Assembly (NCBI RefSeq): GCF_000374065.1
Contig: NZ_KB893290.1
Span: forward strand, 76,979 to 140,978
Direction of reading: 5' to 3'
From: Spirosoma luteum DSM 19990
Lineage (GTDB): Bacteria > Bacteroidota > Bacteroidia > Cytophagales > Spirosomataceae
DNA length: 64,000 bases
The position numbers were made by a program, and so were the translations under genes. The notes under the pieces are model-generated. The model was given only the letters and a program-made list of their open reading frames with translations. It ran no database searches and was not told where the DNA came from. Positions within the stretch are counted from its first letter, which is position 1; every line of letters begins with the position of its first letter. Below, in pieces: positions 43,982 to 53,482 of this stretch.

Positions 43982-44009
43982 GGTTTATGGTTTTCGGTTT
44001 ATGGTTTTC
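43982..44009. repeat. Two tandem copies of a 14-base unit GGTTTATGGTTTTC
   Basis: Copies at 43982-43995 and 43996-44009 sit immediately before the alcohol dehydrogenase start (minus strand), where the ribosome-binding site should be. Repeat-number changes there could alter expression. Only two copies are seen, so this may be a chance duplication. Confidence 0.55.
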
Positions 44010-44212
44010 AGTTCGGGTGTTGACCGGATGAATCCCCATGAATCACGTCGAAAACAAAGTGATGCCCTAAAACTTCCTACTTACAACGAGCAGAACGGTA
44101 GGGCTACTTACAGCTTGCAGGATTTTGCAGTAACCCGTTAGCCCGACGAAGCACCAGAAACCTGAGTCTTCCGGCACCTCATTCCGTTTGGTGCGGCAAC
44201 AGGTAAACCTGG

Positions 44213-44794
44213 CTAGGAATCAATGCCAAGTACACTCACCAGTACGCCCAAAGCACCAACCAGCCCTACAATCAGGCCAATGAAGGCAAGCGTTCCAGTA
44301 CCTAAAATCAGCATTAACAGACCGGCTATCAGTAAAACGAGACTACCAAACAGCTTCCCTTTGTTTACCAACGCTTTTTCGGGATGATTGGGGGCCAGTT
44401 GTTTGCTGATTTTTTTATTCATTTTCTTCAGCAATAGCCGCTCGATGCCGCTCACTTTGTAGGGAGCACGAATCGCATCGGAACTCCGTATTCCAGCCGT
44501 TGAGGTTAGTACCGTCCGAATCATCCGCTTGCTCAGGGTTTTGGAGGTCGATAATCTGGTATCTTTCCGAACGTAAGCTTCAGGCTGACCAGTTACGGCA
44601 CTCGTTTGACTAAGCGACTGAATTGGTTCGGCGGGGTATTGATCAGGGGTTGCCAGCACCACAATCTGTGCGTTGGATTGAGTGGATAAGGTAATGGGTC
44701 CGCGCTGAAAATAAGCAACCGGACGGCTGCATGAAGTAAGCATAGCGATGGTTATCAGCGCCGTGCACAAGGATTTAGTAAAAATAGTAGTCAT
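44213..44794 (-). CDS. Lipoprotein with C-terminal membrane hairpin, unknown function
   Basis: 193 residues from the ATG that gives a lipoprotein signal (LITIAMLTSC, Cys22); an ATG at 44845 has no signal character. The middle is basic and polar (SKTLSKRMIRTVL, RLLLKKMNKKISKQ). The end holds two Gly-rich hydrophobic segments (LFGSLVLLIAGLLMLILGTG and GLIVGLVGALGVLVSVLG). I do not recognise a named family. A lipid anchor plus two C-terminal helices in one small protein is unusual. Confidence 0.7.
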   Translation of the reverse strand: MTTIFTKSLCTALITIAMLTSCSRPVAYFQRGPITLSTQSNAQIVVLATPDQYPAEPIQSLSQTSAVTGQPEAYVRKDTRLSTSKTLSKRMIRTVLTSTAGIRSSDAIRAPYKVSGIERLLLKKMNKKISKQLAPNHPEKALVNKGKLFGSLVLLIAGLLMLILGTGTLAFIGLIVGLVGALGVLVSVLGIDS

Positions 44795-45088
44795 TGGTTC
44801 CGGTGTTCTTGAGAAAAGATATGGAGAGCCGAAGACCATAACCAAGAAACGGTTGACCAGCTTGGCAGGCTACCCCCATGCTTGCTGGAAAACCTCAATT
44901 TCGCCGTGATCAGGAGTCGAAACAAGCTCAACTAAAAACCAAAAATACCGGAATTGCCGTTAACGTTTTATTTCATCCCTATTTTCTAATCTGTTCTTAA
45001 TCGTCTTCCCGCATCCTCTTCGGCATACGTTCCGGTTGGGTTATACGGGAAGGTGTACTGACAGGACAAAATTTCTACCAGTACACCT

Positions 45089-47074
45089 ATGACTACCACC
45101 CGATTACGCTGTTTTGTTGCCCTGTTTATCACCGCCGTGCTTCCCGCACAGGCTCAGCTACTGGTTCAGCGCTTTGAACCCGTCCGGTTTTCGCAGGTAA
45201 CCATTACCGACCAGTTTTGGAAGCCTAAAATGGACAAGGTAGCCACGGCTACGCTGAACGCCTGCATTGTGCAGACCGAAGATAAAACGGGCCGCATTCG
45301 CAACTTCGAGAAAGTAGCCCGGAAACTAGCCGGAGCGACGGATAACACCACGCACGAAGGGATTTACTATGACGACAGCGATGTGTACAAAGCCCTGGAA
45401 GCGATAGCCTATTCGCTCAAAAACCATCCCGATGCCGCCATCGAGCAAAAAGCCGACGCCTGGATTGATAGGATTGCGGCTGCCCAACTGCCCGACGGCT
45501 ACCTGAACACCTACTACACCCTGACGGGCCTCGACAAACGCTGGACCGACATGGAAAAGCACGAGGACTACTGCGCCGGGCACCTCATGGAAGCCGCCGT
45601 AGCCTATTACAACACCACCGGCAAACGGAAACTGCTGGACGTAGCCATCCGCTTTGCCGACCATATCGACTCAACCTTTCGGATTCCGAACCGGCACTGG
45701 GTGAGCGGGCACCAGGAAATTGAACTGGCCCTGATGCGGCTCTATCACCAGACAAAACAGGACCGATACCTGAAGCTGGCCGACTGGTTTCTGCAACAGC
45801 GGGGGCATGGCTACGGGAAGGGAAAAATCTGGGACCAGTGGAAAGACCCTAAATACTGCCAGGACGACGTACCGGTAAAAGACCAGAAAGAAATTACCGG
45901 CCACGCCGTGCGGGCCATGTACCAGTACACGGGTGCCGCCGACGTAGCAGCCGCCACCAACGACCCCGGTTATCTCGGCGCCATGACCAGCGTTTGGGAA
46001 GACGTGGTTCACCGGAATATGTACCTCACGGGTGGCATTGGTTCGTCGGGGCAGAACGAAGGATTTTCGGACGATTTCGACCTGCCCAACGCATCGGCCT
46101 ATTGCGAAACCTGCGCGTCGGTAGGCATGGTGTTCTGGAATCAGCGCATGAACCTGCTCACCGGCGAAAGCAAATACATCGACGTGCTGGAACGGAGCCT
46201 GTACAACGGTGCCCTGGATGGACTGAGCCTGAGTGGTGACCGGTTTTTCTACGGCAACCCGCTGTCGTCGGTAGGTAATAATGCCCGCAGCGAGTGGTTC
46301 GGTACGGCCTGCTGTCCGTCCAATATCGCCCGGCTGGTTGCTTCGCTGGGGGAGTATGTCTACGGGCAATCAGCGCAGGGCATCTGGGTCAACCTGTTCG
46401 TGGCCAGTAATACCACCATCCCGATGGGCAAAACGGCCGTACCGCTCCGGGTGGAAACGAACTACCCCTGGGAAGGCAACGTAAAAATTACGGCCAACCC
46501 CGCTAAAAAAGTGGCCTACGCCCTGCATATCCGCATTCCCGGCTGGGCAGGAAATGTACCCGTACCGGGCAGACTGTACCGGTTTACCGACGCGGACGCA
46601 GCAAAACCGGAATTATTACTCAACGGAAAATCCGTCCCCTACCAGACCGAAAAAGGGTACGCCATCCTTGACCGCACCTGGCAAAAGGGCGATGTTGTCG
46701 AGGTAAAATTACCCATGCCCGTTCGGCAGGTAGCCGCCCGGCCGGATGTTAAAGCCGACCAAGACCGTATTGCCCTGCAACGCGGCCCGCTGGTGTACTG
46801 CGTGGAAGGGGCCGATAATGAGGGGCGGGCCTGGAATATAATGGTGCCCGCCAACGCCACCTTCGATACGAAGCCTTATCAGGTACTGAACGAATCCGTA
46901 GTAGCCATTCAGGCCCGCGTCACGGTTGTGGCGCCAGCGGCCGATGGTTTATCGGTGCAGACAAGACCAAAAACCATCACGGCAATCCCCTACTACACCT
47001 GGGCCAACCGCGGAAAAAGCCCCATGCAGGTCTGGCTGCCCAGTCGAATCAAAGAAATTAACATCACGGACTGA
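45089..47074 (+). CDS. GH127 beta-L-arabinofuranosidase (DUF1680 family), secreted
   Basis: 661 residues. Signal peptide to about residue 22 (LPAQAQ). The (alpha/alpha)6 barrel keeps the catalytic set known from Bifidobacterium HypBA1: acid/base Glu324 (GQNEGFSDDF), zinc ligands Glu340 and Cys342 (YCETCAS), and nucleophile Cys408 with Cys409 (TACCPSN). It releases beta-L-arabinofuranose from plant glycans or glycoproteins, here in the periplasm or outside. The next gene begins 34-46 bases later on the same strand, indicating an operon. Confidence 0.93.
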   Translation: MTTTRLRCFVALFITAVLPAQAQLLVQRFEPVRFSQVTITDQFWKPKMDKVATATLNACIVQTEDKTGRIRNFEKVARKLAGATDNTTHEGIYYDDSDVYKALEAIAYSLKNHPDAAIEQKADAWIDRIAAAQLPDGYLNTYYTLTGLDKRWTDMEKHEDYCAGHLMEAAVAYYNTTGKRKLLDVAIRFADHIDSTFRIPNRHWVSGHQEIELALMRLYHQTKQDRYLKLADWFLQQRGHGYGKGKIWDQWKDPKYCQDDVPVKDQKEITGHAVRAMYQYTGAADVAAATNDPGYLGAMTSVWEDVVHRNMYLTGGIGSSGQNEGFSDDFDLPNASAYCETCASVGMVFWNQRMNLLTGESKYIDVLERSLYNGALDGLSLSGDRFFYGNPLSSVGNNARSEWFGTACCPSNIARLVASLGEYVYGQSAQGIWVNLFVASNTTIPMGKTAVPLRVETNYPWEGNVKITANPAKKVAYALHIRIPGWAGNVPVPGRLYRFTDADAAKPELLLNGKSVPYQTEKGYAILDRTWQKGDVVEVKLPMPVRQVAARPDVKADQDRIALQRGPLVYCVEGADNEGRAWNIMVPANATFDTKPYQVLNESVVAIQARVTVVAPAADGLSVQTRPKTITAIPYYTWANRGKSPMQVWLPSRIKEINITD

Positions 47075-47108
47075 ACCATCCACTAATTATCAGTCAGCGA
47101 GCTATTAC

Positions 47109-49217
47109 ATGCCCAATTTCATGAAGCGAATTAGTCTAGTGGTCAGCCTGCTCATCAGTACGCTGATGCATGCCCAACGCCCGGTTGATTTAGTTGCTTA
47201 CCGGAAACAGAGTGGTACGGATGTAGTCAGTCGGAATAATCAGTTGACCGTACGCTGGCCGGGTGGCGCCAATCAGCAGGCGAAACTGGTAATCGACCTC
47301 AGGCCCGATGCCCCTCTGTTCAGCAGTATGCAGTTGACCCGACAGGGCAGGTTTCAGGAAATTGCGCGGGCCATCTACCCGGCCTTTGTCGTGACCCTCG
47401 GAAAGCGTGATTTAATCTCCCAGAATGGCTGGAACATCTTTTTTGATAAGACAAACAAACTGCCTCATTCATCCTACGCTGTCACCCTGAACAAACGAAA
47501 GGCCAGCGTACGCACCGAAGGAACCCGCACCATTATCCGGGTGGGCGACGTACAGGCCGCTACGTTTGGTGGGGCACTCGAAATAACGGTGTATCAGGGT
47601 AGCCCGCTGTTCAACGTAGCAGCCGTGATGGCAACGGAGGCAGACTCTACCGCTTACCTGTACGATGCCGGTATGGTTAGTAAAGACGGCAACGGCCGAC
47701 CGCCCGTCTGGGAAACTATTGCCTGGGCCGATACGACGAACCGGATGCAGAGCGTTCCGGCCGATATAAGCCAGCTTAACAGGGCACAGGGCGTAAAATA
47801 CCGGACCATCATCGGCTCGAATACAGCGGGTAGCCTGGCTGTTTTTCCGGCACCACACCAATATTTCTACCCACTGGATGAAGCCTATAACCTGGATTTT
47901 ACGTGGTATGGGCGTAATTACCGGAGCCTGATACCGGACTTTGGCCTTGGCATCCGACAGGACCTGATGGGCGACAACCGCTGGGTACCCTGGGTGAATG
48001 CACCGCCCAAAACCCAGCAGCGGATGAACTTCTTCTGCCTGCTCAGTACGGATGTTGCCGCGCCCACGCTGGAGGCCGTCAAGCGGTTTACGCACAATGA
48101 CAAATACCCGACACTGGCGGGGTACAAAACCATGTCGAGTCATTTTCATAACGAGTTTGTCATGAAGGTGCTGCTCGCCAACAAGCCCGTGCCGGAAACA
48201 CCCACGTTCGTTAAGGTCCTCAAAAATACGGGTATCGACATTGTCCATCTGGCGGAGTTTCATTACACGGCGCACCCCAAAGGTCCCGACGATCAGCGAC
48301 TGCTGGAATTAAAAACCCTTCACGATATGTGTCAACGCTGGTCGGACACCAATTTTCTGCTGCTGCCCGGTGAAGAACCCAATGAGTTTTTTGGCGGGCA
48401 CTGGCTCAGTTTTTTCCCAAAGCCCGTGTACTGGATTATGGCCCGCCAGCCCGAAATGCCTTTTGTGACGGATGATCCCCGCTATGGGAAGGTATATCGC
48501 ATTGCCGATAAAGCCGATATGCTGCACCTGCTGGAAGCCGAAAATGGGCTGGCCTGGACGGCCCACGCCCGTACCAAAGGGTCGACGGGTTTTCCGGATG
48601 CCTACAAAGACGAAGCATTTTACAAATCCGATCATTTCTTCGGGGCTGCCTGGAAAAACATTCCGGCCGATCTATCGAAACCGCGCCTAAGTGCAAGGGT
48701 GCTGGATTTGATGGACGACATGGCTAACTGGGGATTTAAAAAACACGTTATCGCCGAGGCCGACCTCTTCAGCATTGAACCCGCCAACGAAATGTACGCC
48801 CACCTAAACGTCAACTACCTGCAACTGGATAAACTACCGGATTACAAGGCTGGGTGGCAACCCGTGCTGGACGTTATGCAACAGGGGAAGTTTTTTGTAT
48901 CCACGGGGGAAGTGTTGCTGCCAGCGTTTACGGTGAATGGCAAAGGGGCCGGTGAAACTACTCGTCTCCCAAAGGATGGCAAGGCCACCATCGCAATGAC
49001 TATTGACTGGACCTTCCCCCTGACCTTTGCCGAAGTCATATCGGGCGACGGGCAACAGGTTTTCCGGGAACGAATCGACCTCACTAAAACCCTCCCGTTT
49101 GGCAAACAAACGTTCCGGTTTACACCTACCCTCAAAGGCCGAAAATGGGTGCGGGTAGAGGTCTGGGATGCCGCCGTGAACGGTGCTTTTACCCAGCAGG
49201 TTTGGCTGGAAGAGTAA
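47109..49217 (+). CDS. Large secreted protein with PHP-like metallohydrolase domain
   Basis: About 702 residues. The start at 47109 (or 47121) leads into a signal peptide KRISLVVSLLISTLMHAQ. The first 330 residues are beta-rich. The later half carries spaced metal-type motifs in PHP order: SSHFHNEF, IDIVHLAEFHYT, LLLPGEEPNEFFGGHW, LAWTAHARTKGS and IAEADLFSIEP. This resembles CehA/McbA-type PHP phosphoesterases, although no close family is recognised. The C-terminal 100 residues are a beta domain. It is encoded just after a GH127 enzyme and may process the same glycan-derived material; that is inference. Confidence 0.7.
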   Translation: MPNFMKRISLVVSLLISTLMHAQRPVDLVAYRKQSGTDVVSRNNQLTVRWPGGANQQAKLVIDLRPDAPLFSSMQLTRQGRFQEIARAIYPAFVVTLGKRDLISQNGWNIFFDKTNKLPHSSYAVTLNKRKASVRTEGTRTIIRVGDVQAATFGGALEITVYQGSPLFNVAAVMATEADSTAYLYDAGMVSKDGNGRPPVWETIAWADTTNRMQSVPADISQLNRAQGVKYRTIIGSNTAGSLAVFPAPHQYFYPLDEAYNLDFTWYGRNYRSLIPDFGLGIRQDLMGDNRWVPWVNAPPKTQQRMNFFCLLSTDVAAPTLEAVKRFTHNDKYPTLAGYKTMSSHFHNEFVMKVLLANKPVPETPTFVKVLKNTGIDIVHLAEFHYTAHPKGPDDQRLLELKTLHDMCQRWSDTNFLLLPGEEPNEFFGGHWLSFFPKPVYWIMARQPEMPFVTDDPRYGKVYRIADKADMLHLLEAENGLAWTAHARTKGSTGFPDAYKDEAFYKSDHFFGAAWKNIPADLSKPRLSARVLDLMDDMANWGFKKHVIAEADLFSIEPANEMYAHLNVNYLQLDKLPDYKAGWQPVLDVMQQGKFFVSTGEVLLPAFTVNGKGAGETTRLPKDGKATIAMTIDWTFPLTFAEVISGDGQQVFRERIDLTKTLPFGKQTFRFTPTLKGRKWVRVEVWDAAVNGAFTQQVWLEE

Positions 49218-49409
49218 ACACACCATCGCTTTACAGCATCCGGCTTCACCAGCCGATTACAGCCAGATACCAACCCTAAAGTCGCGCTGCGGAAAAACGC
49301 CGTGTCCACACTATCATGTACTGCTTCCCAAGTTTGCACAAACGATTTCAGGGGCCAGTTGCTTATTTAACTACAAATTTCGTTATTTACCTAGAATATA
49401 CGTTATACC

Positions 49410-50822
49410 ATGAAAAAGCACCTGTTTTCCGTATGGTTTGGGTTGATAATGATACCGAGTTTAGCACAGGTAAAGGTGTCCCCCGCGACTGATTCGGTGG
49501 ATTATAAGACGCTCTACCGCGCTTACGCCCCCGTCGTTGGTCCGGGCGAAAACGCCGTTGCCCGCGACGTGGTTTTCCAGAAGCTAACTGCCGATTACTG
49601 GAATGATTTCAGGCGATTTCTCAAACAGAACAATTTTCGGCCTGCTACGCCCTTTATGCTCAACGTACAGGGATTTTTCCGGGCCGATGGCCATGCGGAC
49701 CTGCTGCTGTACCAATACATGGTTAACGGCCAACGACCTCCAGCCAGCACCGAAACCGTATTTATTTCCTTACTCTCTGCTTATCTTGCCGAGTATCCGC
49801 TGCCGGTCAGGTCGTCACTCATCTGGACCCCCTTTCGTATTGGCAGCAATCTTTATGTGTCAACACCCGAACCTCGAAAAGCGCCACGGGGAGCAGGTAT
49901 TATAGGCGATTTGGCCGAAGCCAGCCGTACAACCCGCCCCGATACGGTTAAAATTATTCAGTTTGGCGGGCTGGACCTGGACCAGGTACCACCCGTAATA
50001 TACCGTTTCACAAACGCCGAAGAAATCAACCTGGGTACCAATTACCTGACCGCCTTACCGGCTAAGTTAACGGCCCTACCCAGGCTACAGCGGCTGAATC
50101 TGATGTCGAACCGGTTGGTAGACGACAGCGTGTTTTTCTCACGAAACAAGTCCGTCAGATCTATCAACATGCAGAAAAACTCCCTGACCCGTGTGCCAAA
50201 AACGGTACGCCAAAACCGTCGGCTGGAGAGCTTATGGCTTGGCAACAATAACCTTACCCAGCTCGGTAACAACTCGTTCCGTGGCCTGCGTCGGCTAACG
50301 GACCTGAATCTGTACGGAGCAGGCTTGCCCCGACTCCCTAAATCAATCGGACAAGTAAAACGCCTGAAAGTGCTGGATTTGTACTACAATCACCTCACCG
50401 CCCTTCCGAAGCAGCTAAACCGCCTAAAGCGGCTCGACCAACTGGCACTGGCCTATAATGATCTGCGTGAATTACCGGCCTCCATGAGCAAACTACGCCG
50501 GTTACGAACGCTGTTCGTCCATCATAACAAGCTGGACAACCTGCCGCAGCAATTCGGCAAACTGGCCAATCTGCACGTGCTGGATCTGGGTTACAATGAG
50601 TTGACTGTAGTACCACCCGTGTTGAGTTCACTGCCCGCGCTGGAAGAACTGGACTTGAATAACAACAACTTACAGGAGTTTCCGACCGTACTGCTATCCA
50701 TCAGGAGGCTGAAACGGGTGTACCTGGGCAGCAATCCGCTCTTTGGCCGGGAAGCCATGAGCAGTCCCTACGCGCCGATGATAAAGCAGCTTGAAGCAAA
50801 CAAAACGCAGGTGACATATTGA
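49410..50822 (+). CDS. Leucine-rich repeat protein, secreted
   Basis: 470 residues. Signal peptide MKKHLFSVWFGLIMIPSLAQ. A 180-residue N-terminal region of unknown fold precedes at least ten LRR units of about 23 residues (LKVLDLYYNHLTALPKQLNR, LRTLFVHHNKLDNLPQQFGK, LHVLDLGYNELTVVPPVL), which form a solenoid for protein binding. The repeats are the LPxx plant/bacterial-surface type. It is probably periplasmic or surface exposed. It lacks a T9SS tail. Role unknown. Confidence 0.9.
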   Translation: MKKHLFSVWFGLIMIPSLAQVKVSPATDSVDYKTLYRAYAPVVGPGENAVARDVVFQKLTADYWNDFRRFLKQNNFRPATPFMLNVQGFFRADGHADLLLYQYMVNGQRPPASTETVFISLLSAYLAEYPLPVRSSLIWTPFRIGSNLYVSTPEPRKAPRGAGIIGDLAEASRTTRPDTVKIIQFGGLDLDQVPPVIYRFTNAEEINLGTNYLTALPAKLTALPRLQRLNLMSNRLVDDSVFFSRNKSVRSINMQKNSLTRVPKTVRQNRRLESLWLGNNNLTQLGNNSFRGLRRLTDLNLYGAGLPRLPKSIGQVKRLKVLDLYYNHLTALPKQLNRLKRLDQLALAYNDLRELPASMSKLRRLRTLFVHHNKLDNLPQQFGKLANLHVLDLGYNELTVVPPVLSSLPALEELDLNNNNLQEFPTVLLSIRRLKRVYLGSNPLFGREAMSSPYAPMIKQLEANKTQVTY

Positions 50823-50838
50823 CTAAAACTAACCAAAT

Positions 50839-50858
50839 AAAATTCTGCTTAGAATTTT
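50839..50858 (+). terminator. Short AT-rich hairpin after the LRR gene
   Basis: AAAATTCT (50839-50846) and AGAATTTT (50851-50858) pair around GCTT, 16 bases after the stop. It ends in a T-run, so it is a plausible weak terminator. Confidence 0.5.
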
Positions 50859-50912
50859 CATAATCAATCATAGAACGGGTAAAAAAACAGTCGGCAACGG
50901 AGAAAAATACAA

Positions 50913-50920
50913 TAATTTTG
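50913..50920 (+). promoter_or_regulatory. -7 box TAATTTTG of the EamA transporter gene
   Basis: Perfect TAnnTTTG match 29 bases before the ATG at 50950. It overlaps the in-frame GTG at 50920, which therefore cannot be the start. Confidence 0.5.
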
Positions 50921-50949
50921 TGTTCCTCAACTGTCTGTCAGTTAGCCGT

Positions 50950-51915
50950 ATGCAAGCCGTTATTTCACCCGTTTCTACTGTGCCCGTTCCCAATCGTGTT
51001 ACGTTATGGGCGGCCCTGCTCTCTGTTTATATTCTCTGGGGCTCAACGTATCTGTTCATTCACTTCATGACCGAACAGATGCCACCCCTGTATATGGCTT
51101 CGATCCGGTACATCATAGCGGGTACGCTACTGTACACCTACGCCCGACTAACGGGTACGCCCCGCGCTACCAGGGTTCAGTGGAAATCGGCGGCTATCAT
51201 TGGTGTGCTGTTACTGACTATTGCCAACGGCTGTTTAACGGTTGGTATTCAATATATTCCAACGGGCATGGCGGCTTTACTGGGTGGGCTGCTACCCGTG
51301 TTTCTGCTGTCGCTGAACTGGGTTTCCTTTGGCAAACAACGACCAACAAACCTGGCTCTGGCGGGTCTGGTACTAGGCCTGATTGGAATTTATTTCCTGA
51401 TAAAACCCGATAAACTGCACGGTACAGGTGGTATCCATGCCAACCTGATTGGTACAGGCCTGATTGCTTTCGGGAATTTCTCCTGGGCTATCGGCACCCT
51501 GCTCACACCCCGGCTAACCTTGCCATCGGGTATGTTATCGAGCGGGATCCAGATGCTGGTAGGCGGTTTTATTCTGTTGCTGGTCAGTCTGGCCGTAGAA
51601 CCGGTTGTTCCCTGGAGTATTGTCTACGCCCCGACCAAAGCCCTCGGAGCGGTGCTGTACCTGGTTATTTTCGGGAGCATCATCGGGTTTTCGTCCTATT
51701 CCTGGTTAGCCCGGAATGCTCCTCCCCAATTACTCTCGACCTACGCGTTTGTGAACCCCGTAGTGGCGGTCATGCTGGGTACTATGTTTGCCGGTGAAGT
51801 CTTCTCCAGTCAGTCGTTCATGGGAGCGGCTGTGGCACTGGTGGGTGTGGTCCTGATTACGCTGGGTAAAGAACGAATCGGAACGCCGAACCGGAGTGAA
51901 AAGCCTGTACGATAG
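50950..51915 (+). CDS. EamA (drug/metabolite transporter superfamily) permease
   Basis: 321 residues with ten predicted helices in two EamA repeats. The first opens with LWAALLSVYILWGSTYLFIH and the second with GLIAFGNFSWAIGTLLTPRL; NPVVAVMLGTMFAGEVFSSQ near the end is a typical EamA signature. It probably exports amino acids or metabolites across the inner membrane; the substrate is not predictable. Start chosen downstream of the -7 box. The DJ-1/PfpI gene follows after 29 bases on the same strand. Confidence 0.92.
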   Translation: MQAVISPVSTVPVPNRVTLWAALLSVYILWGSTYLFIHFMTEQMPPLYMASIRYIIAGTLLYTYARLTGTPRATRVQWKSAAIIGVLLLTIANGCLTVGIQYIPTGMAALLGGLLPVFLLSLNWVSFGKQRPTNLALAGLVLGLIGIYFLIKPDKLHGTGGIHANLIGTGLIAFGNFSWAIGTLLTPRLTLPSGMLSSGIQMLVGGFILLLVSLAVEPVVPWSIVYAPTKALGAVLYLVIFGSIIGFSSYSWLARNAPPQLLSTYAFVNPVVAVMLGTMFAGEVFSSQSFMGAAVALVGVVLITLGKERIGTPNRSEKPVR

Positions 51916-51944
51916 CTATTCATTTCGGTTCGCTCTTTAAAATT

Positions 51945-52565
51945 ATGAGAAACGTCGCCATTCTTCTTTTCGATGAGATTGAAGTGCTCGACTTTGCCGG
52001 GCCGTTTGAGGTCTTTGGCGTAGCGGGCCGGAGTCCAAATCAAACCCGTTTCAGCGAACCGCCGTTTGCCGTCTTTACCGTAGCCGAAACTACGCCGGTC
52101 AATGCCCGCAATGGCCTGTCGGTAAATCCTGCATACCGGCTCGACAACCACCCAAAAGCGGACATCATCATTGTGCCGGGCGGGGGTGGCTTTCAGGCCG
52201 ATGGGACGCCCTTTGGTTCGCGCCGGGAAATGAACAACCCCGTTGTGTTGAACTGGGTACGCCAGTCGGCCGAACGTTCGGAACTGGTACTATCGGTTTG
52301 TACGGGTTCGTTCATACTGGGCAAAGCCGGTTTGCTCGACGGGCTGGCCGCCACCACGCACTTTATGGCCATCGACGGGATGCGTCAGGCAGCACCAGAC
52401 ACGGAACTACGTCCGGCAGAACGGTATATCGACAACGGAAAAATCGTCACCTCGGCGGGTATTTCAGCCGGTATCGACATGTCGCTGTACGTGGTAAGCC
52501 GCTTGCTGGGGAAGGACGTAGCCGACGAAACCGCCCGGTACATGCAGTACGATTACTGGCAGTAA
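51945..52565 (+). CDS. DJ-1/PfpI family protein
   Basis: 206 residues, one glutamine-amidotransferase-like domain. VAILLFDEIEVLDFAGPFEV is the N-terminal strand with the conserved Glu/Asp. IIIVPGGGGF is the glycine turn, and LVLSVCTGSFILGKAG carries the nucleophile-elbow Cys119. It resembles isonitrile hydratase (InhA-type) and the N-domain of GlxA regulators, but lacks the AraC DNA-binding part. It is probably a cytoplasmic hydratase or hydrolase and co-transcribed with the EamA permease. Confidence 0.9.
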   Translation: MRNVAILLFDEIEVLDFAGPFEVFGVAGRSPNQTRFSEPPFAVFTVAETTPVNARNGLSVNPAYRLDNHPKADIIIVPGGGGFQADGTPFGSRREMNNPVVLNWVRQSAERSELVLSVCTGSFILGKAGLLDGLAATTHFMAIDGMRQAAPDTELRPAERYIDNGKIVTSAGISAGIDMSLYVVSRLLGKDVADETARYMQYDYWQ

Positions 52566-52597
52566 CTATCCCCCCACCAGCTATGGGCTTCTCCCGG

Positions 52598-53368
52598 TTA
52601 AACCGGTGGTGGGCTAATACTCGTCCAGCCTCCATCAACCACCAGACTCTGGCCGGTAATATGCCTTGAGGCAGGGGCAATTAAAAAGAGCGCAGCATTT
52701 GTGATATCCTCCACCGTGGCCGGGCGGCCCATGGGTGTTATGCGCGACCAGATGGGGATGTAGGTGGGATCATCCAGGGTGCGTTCGGTTAATGTAGCAC
52801 CGGGCGCAATGGCGTTGACGGTAATGCCGAGGGGCGAAAAATCAATGACCAGTTGTTTAGCCAGCATCTCCAGCCCTGCCTTGGTCATGCTGTACACGGG
52901 CAATCCCGGATGTGCCTGATGCCCTACCACCGACGACATAAACAGAACACTACCACCCCGCTGCTGGGCCCGCATTTGCCGGGCGGCCATCTGGGCCAGA
53001 AAAAAGCTTCCCCGCAGGTTCAGGTCCACAATTTTCTGAAACGATTCCGGCGTCGTTGTGAAGATGTCGCCGAAGATGGTGATTCCGGCATTGGCAATAG
53101 CAATATCCACTGACCCAAACCGGTTCACCGCCGTATCGACCATAAACTGAATAAACTGAACATCGGAAGCATCACCAAAACATGCCTCGCACTGGCCCGT
53201 CCGTTCTCCCTCCTGCTGAATAGCGAAAGCGGCTTTGTGAGCCAGAGCCTCGTCATAATCATTGAGTAACACGTTAGCACCCTGCTGGACTAATGCTTTT
53301 GCAATGGCAAAACCAATACCGGTTCCGGCTCCGGTGATGATGGCAGTTTGCTGAGAGAAATTATTCAT
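52598..53368 (-). CDS. SDR family oxidoreductase
   Basis: 256 residues, classical SDR. The cofactor motif TGAGTGIG is at residues 12-19, NAG in the fold core near 93-95, Ser145/146 in FMSSVV, and YSMTK with Tyr159 and Lys163. Asp37 after the second strand (LNDYDE) favours NAD(H). It resembles glucose/sugar 1-dehydrogenases and 3-ketoacyl reductases. The nearby IlvD/Edd-type dehydratase on the same strand suggests a role in sugar or sugar-acid oxidation, now separated from it by a transposase gene. Confidence 0.92.
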   Translation of the reverse strand: MNNFSQQTAIITGAGTGIGFAIAKALVQQGANVLLNDYDEALAHKAAFAIQQEGERTGQCEACFGDASDVQFIQFMVDTAVNRFGSVDIAIANAGITIFGDIFTTTPESFQKIVDLNLRGSFFLAQMAARQMRAQQRGGSVLFMSSVVGHQAHPGLPVYSMTKAGLEMLAKQLVIDFSPLGITVNAIAPGATLTERTLDDPTYIPIWSRITPMGRPATVEDITNAALFLIAPASRHITGQSLVVDGGWTSISPPPV

Positions 53369-53415
53369 GCAATCTTTTGTGATGGTCTATAGTTCGGAAA
53401 TCAGAATCGCGTTTC

Positions 53416-53455
53416 GTTCCGCAAGCGGGGGAATTAATTCCCCCGCTTGCGGAAC
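53416..53455. repeat. Perfect palindrome flanking the transposase gene, 3' side
   Basis: A 40-base loop-less palindrome, arm GTTCCGCAAGCGGGGGAATT. The left extension (from about 53407) also matches the larger copy at 53938-54005, but the right extension does not. It lies 28 bases after the transposase stop on the minus strand. Confidence 0.85.
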
Positions 53456-53482
53456 ACACAAATGAAAATCCTGTATTTTTTA

